DNA from: an uncultured Flammeovirgaceae bacterium
GTDB taxonomy: Bacteria > Bacteroidota > Bacteroidia > Cytophagales > Cyclobacteriaceae
Direction of reading: 5' to 3'
Assembly: GCA_946886805.1 (NCBI GenBank)
Contig: CAMPJM010000200.1
Coordinates: forward strand, 1-7,257
Length of the DNA: 7,257 nt
Shown: in pieces, positions 6,589 to 7,257 of the stretch
Numbering within the stretch: the first letter of the stretch is position 1
Layout: each line of letters starts with the position of its first letter
The notes under the pieces: generated by a model
The model's database searches: none
Told to the model about the DNA's origin: nothing
What the model saw: only the letters and a program-made list of their open reading frames with translations
Program-made: the position numbers and the translations under genes

Positions 6589-6641
6589 TGACCCCTGCGG
6601 GGTCAAATGTGATTAGCCACGGGTTTCAACCCGTGGTTAAT
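6589..6641. repeat. Paired palindromic hairpins, REP-like
   Basis: Two hairpins lie six bases apart. The first is perfect: TGACCCC-TGC-GGGGTCA (6589-6605). The second has a 14-bp stem with one G-T pair: ATTAGCCACGGGTT (6612-6625), loop TC, and AACCCGTGGTTAAT (6628-6641). Neither is followed by a long T-run, which argues against terminators. From memory, closely similar CCACGGGTTTCAACCCGTGG palindromes next to GACCCC/GGGGTC palindromes occur repeatedly between genes of Bacteroidota and resemble REP elements mobilised by IS200-type (RAYT) transposases. No second copy and no transposase is in this window, so the REP assignment rests on structure and recollection. Confidence 0.6.
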
Positions 6642-7211
6642 AAAAAGCAGAATGTAGTTTTGGCGGAATTTTTGCCTTTTGAAGCAAAAATTGTGACAAA
6701 ACGGGATGCTGCGAAACTTGAGTTATTAGTAATCCAGGCCAAGTGGTGCAATGTCTCTCAAGAGCAAACAAGGCTTGATGGTCTCTTGTTTGATCTTTTA
6801 AACTAAGTTCGATTAAAAATTGCAATAAACCTAGGTTGAAAGGTCCCAGCAGCAACGGGCGAGGGAGATTTTTTTCATTTATTTTTTACAATGAAGGAAA
6901 TAATCTATGGTCTCCCTAAATGACGATCATTTTGGGTCAAGCGGAAAAGCTGACGATAAAGAAAGTTTTTAGCGCTGAATAAATTTACTGCTATCTTAGA
7001 ATATTGCTCATACCAGTTTGGGCATACCAAAACTTTTAATTTTCCTTTGGGTCAGTAGCGGTATGTGCGGGTGAAATTGGGTTTTGAGTGCACAAACGGG
7101 GCTCCCGGCCCAGGAGAGAAAAGGTTACCTTAAACTGGTAAAGCAAATTATAAGGTAGAATGATCTTTTTAAGGATTTGAAAAGATATTGCTTGATTGAG
7201 CCGAACCCAAG
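6642..7211. other. Long non-coding or degenerate stretch beyond the hairpin pair
   Basis: No frame here shows a recognisable domain. A minus-strand frame of 72 codons (6855 down to 6637) needs a TTG start, has no ribosome site and ends inside the hairpin pair; it could be a remnant or part of a dispersed repeat. Smaller symmetric elements are present: CAAACAAG (6765-6772) with CTTGTTTG (6785-6792); the 10-bp palindrome AACCTAGGTT (6828-6837); CCCTAAATGA-CGA-TCATTTTGGG (6915-6937, one mismatch); and TACCAGTTT (7011-7019) facing AAACTGGTA (7132-7140). I saw no tRNA, rRNA or known riboswitch shape. Confidence 0.5.
6915..6937. repeat. Inverted repeat with a 10-bp arm
   Basis: CCCTAAATGA and TCATTTTGGG form a 10-bp stem with a single T-T mismatch around the loop CGA. 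There is no T-run on either side, so it is not a typical terminator. It may be an operator-like site or part of a decayed mobile repeat; no gene start lies within 250 bp on either side in this window. Confidence 0.4.
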
Positions 7212-7247
7212 TTTTATAAAAAAGGGCCAGCTTTTTAAAACTGGCCC
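7212..7247 (-). terminator. Intrinsic terminator for a leftward gene beyond the right edge
   Basis: Read on the minus strand, GGGCCAG (7247-7241), a ten-base AT-rich loop and CTGGCCC (7230-7224) form a perfect seven-pair GC-rich stem, followed directly by TTTTTTAT. This is a classic rho-independent layout on the minus strand only, since the plus-strand side continues GGTATTAAAT without a T-run. It implies a leftward gene whose stop codon is at or just right of 7250; its product cannot be seen. Confidence 0.82.
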
Positions 7248-7257
7248 GGTATTAAAT

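Noticed and set aside
6582..6806. 74-codon plus-strand frame starting at the first hairpin
   Set aside because: Its first part is simply the translation of the two palindromes, and it continues without a recognisable domain. Frames like this are expected over REP-like repeats.
6637..6855. 72-codon minus-strand frame
   Set aside because: It needs a TTG start, has no upstream ribosome or promoter signal in proper place, and runs into the palindrome. Kept only as a possible repeat remnant.
6843..6875. Possible plus-strand terminator (TCCC ... GGGA followed by a T-run)
   Set aside because: The stem is only four to five pairs with a long loop, and no plus-strand gene ends upstream of it.
7011..7140. 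9-bp inverted repeat TACCAGTTT / AAACTGGTA as ends of a mini-element
   Set aside because: About one such pair is expected by chance in an 800-bp region, and there is no target-site duplication or further terminal similarity.
1..7257. CRISPR arrays, tRNA genes and known riboswitches
   Set aside because: I looked for regularly spaced repeats, T-loop GTTCGAA-type motifs and conserved riboswitch cores and found none.

Overview
The window most resembles a chromosomal accessory stretch from a member of the Bacteroidota, probably a Sphingobacteriaceae- or Chitinophagaceae-like soil or water bacterium. Three things point there: TAnnTTTG -7 promoter boxes in front of several genes, AT-rich and often A-rich start regions without clear Shine-Dalgarno sites, and the gene families present. 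The taxonomic call is an inference from style and families.

Layout from left to right. (1) Positions 1-959, minus strand: a HigA/ImmA-type regulator-protease with an XRE-like HTH N-terminus and an IrrE/ImmA zinc-peptidase domain. It runs off the left edge and has a promoter that predicts a leaderless mRNA. (2) Positions 960-1328: an AT-rich divergent control region. (3) Positions 1329-1589, plus strand: a very small predicted lipoprotein with an (I/L)DS(I/L/V) coiled-coil pattern. (4) Positions 1726-2658, plus strand, and 2626-3426, minus strand: two NAD(P)-binding proteins, a 2-hydroxyacid-dehydrogenase homologue without the usual Arg/His active-site residues and an L-aspartate-dehydrogenase-like protein. 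They converge and share 33 bp of coding sequence. Both look richer in G+C (about 45-60% in hand-counted lines) than their neighbours (about 20-45%). (5) Positions 3427-3809: non-coding, holding a promoter box for the aspartate-dehydrogenase-like gene and a short hairpin. (6) Positions 3810-4154, minus strand: a DUF488 (YeaO-like) protein. (7) Positions 4296-6446, minus strand: a 716-residue FUSC/YccS-type membrane protein. (8) Positions 6447-7257: no convincing gene. It holds two adjacent perfect or near-perfect hairpins that look like a REP pair, some smaller inverted repeats, and at the right edge a strong minus-strand intrinsic terminator for a gene beyond the window.

The genes do not form one obvious pathway. 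The only plausible functional pair is the two convergent dehydrogenase-type genes, which may have arrived together. The HTH-ImmA gene may belong to a toxin-antitoxin or mobile-element control module whose other half would lie left of position 1. I found no CRISPR array, tRNA, rRNA or intact transposase. I see no clear evidence of a wholly new system. The points most worth checking are the active-site-altered dehydrogenase with its overlapping partner, the leaderless HTH-ImmA gene, and the hairpin pair.
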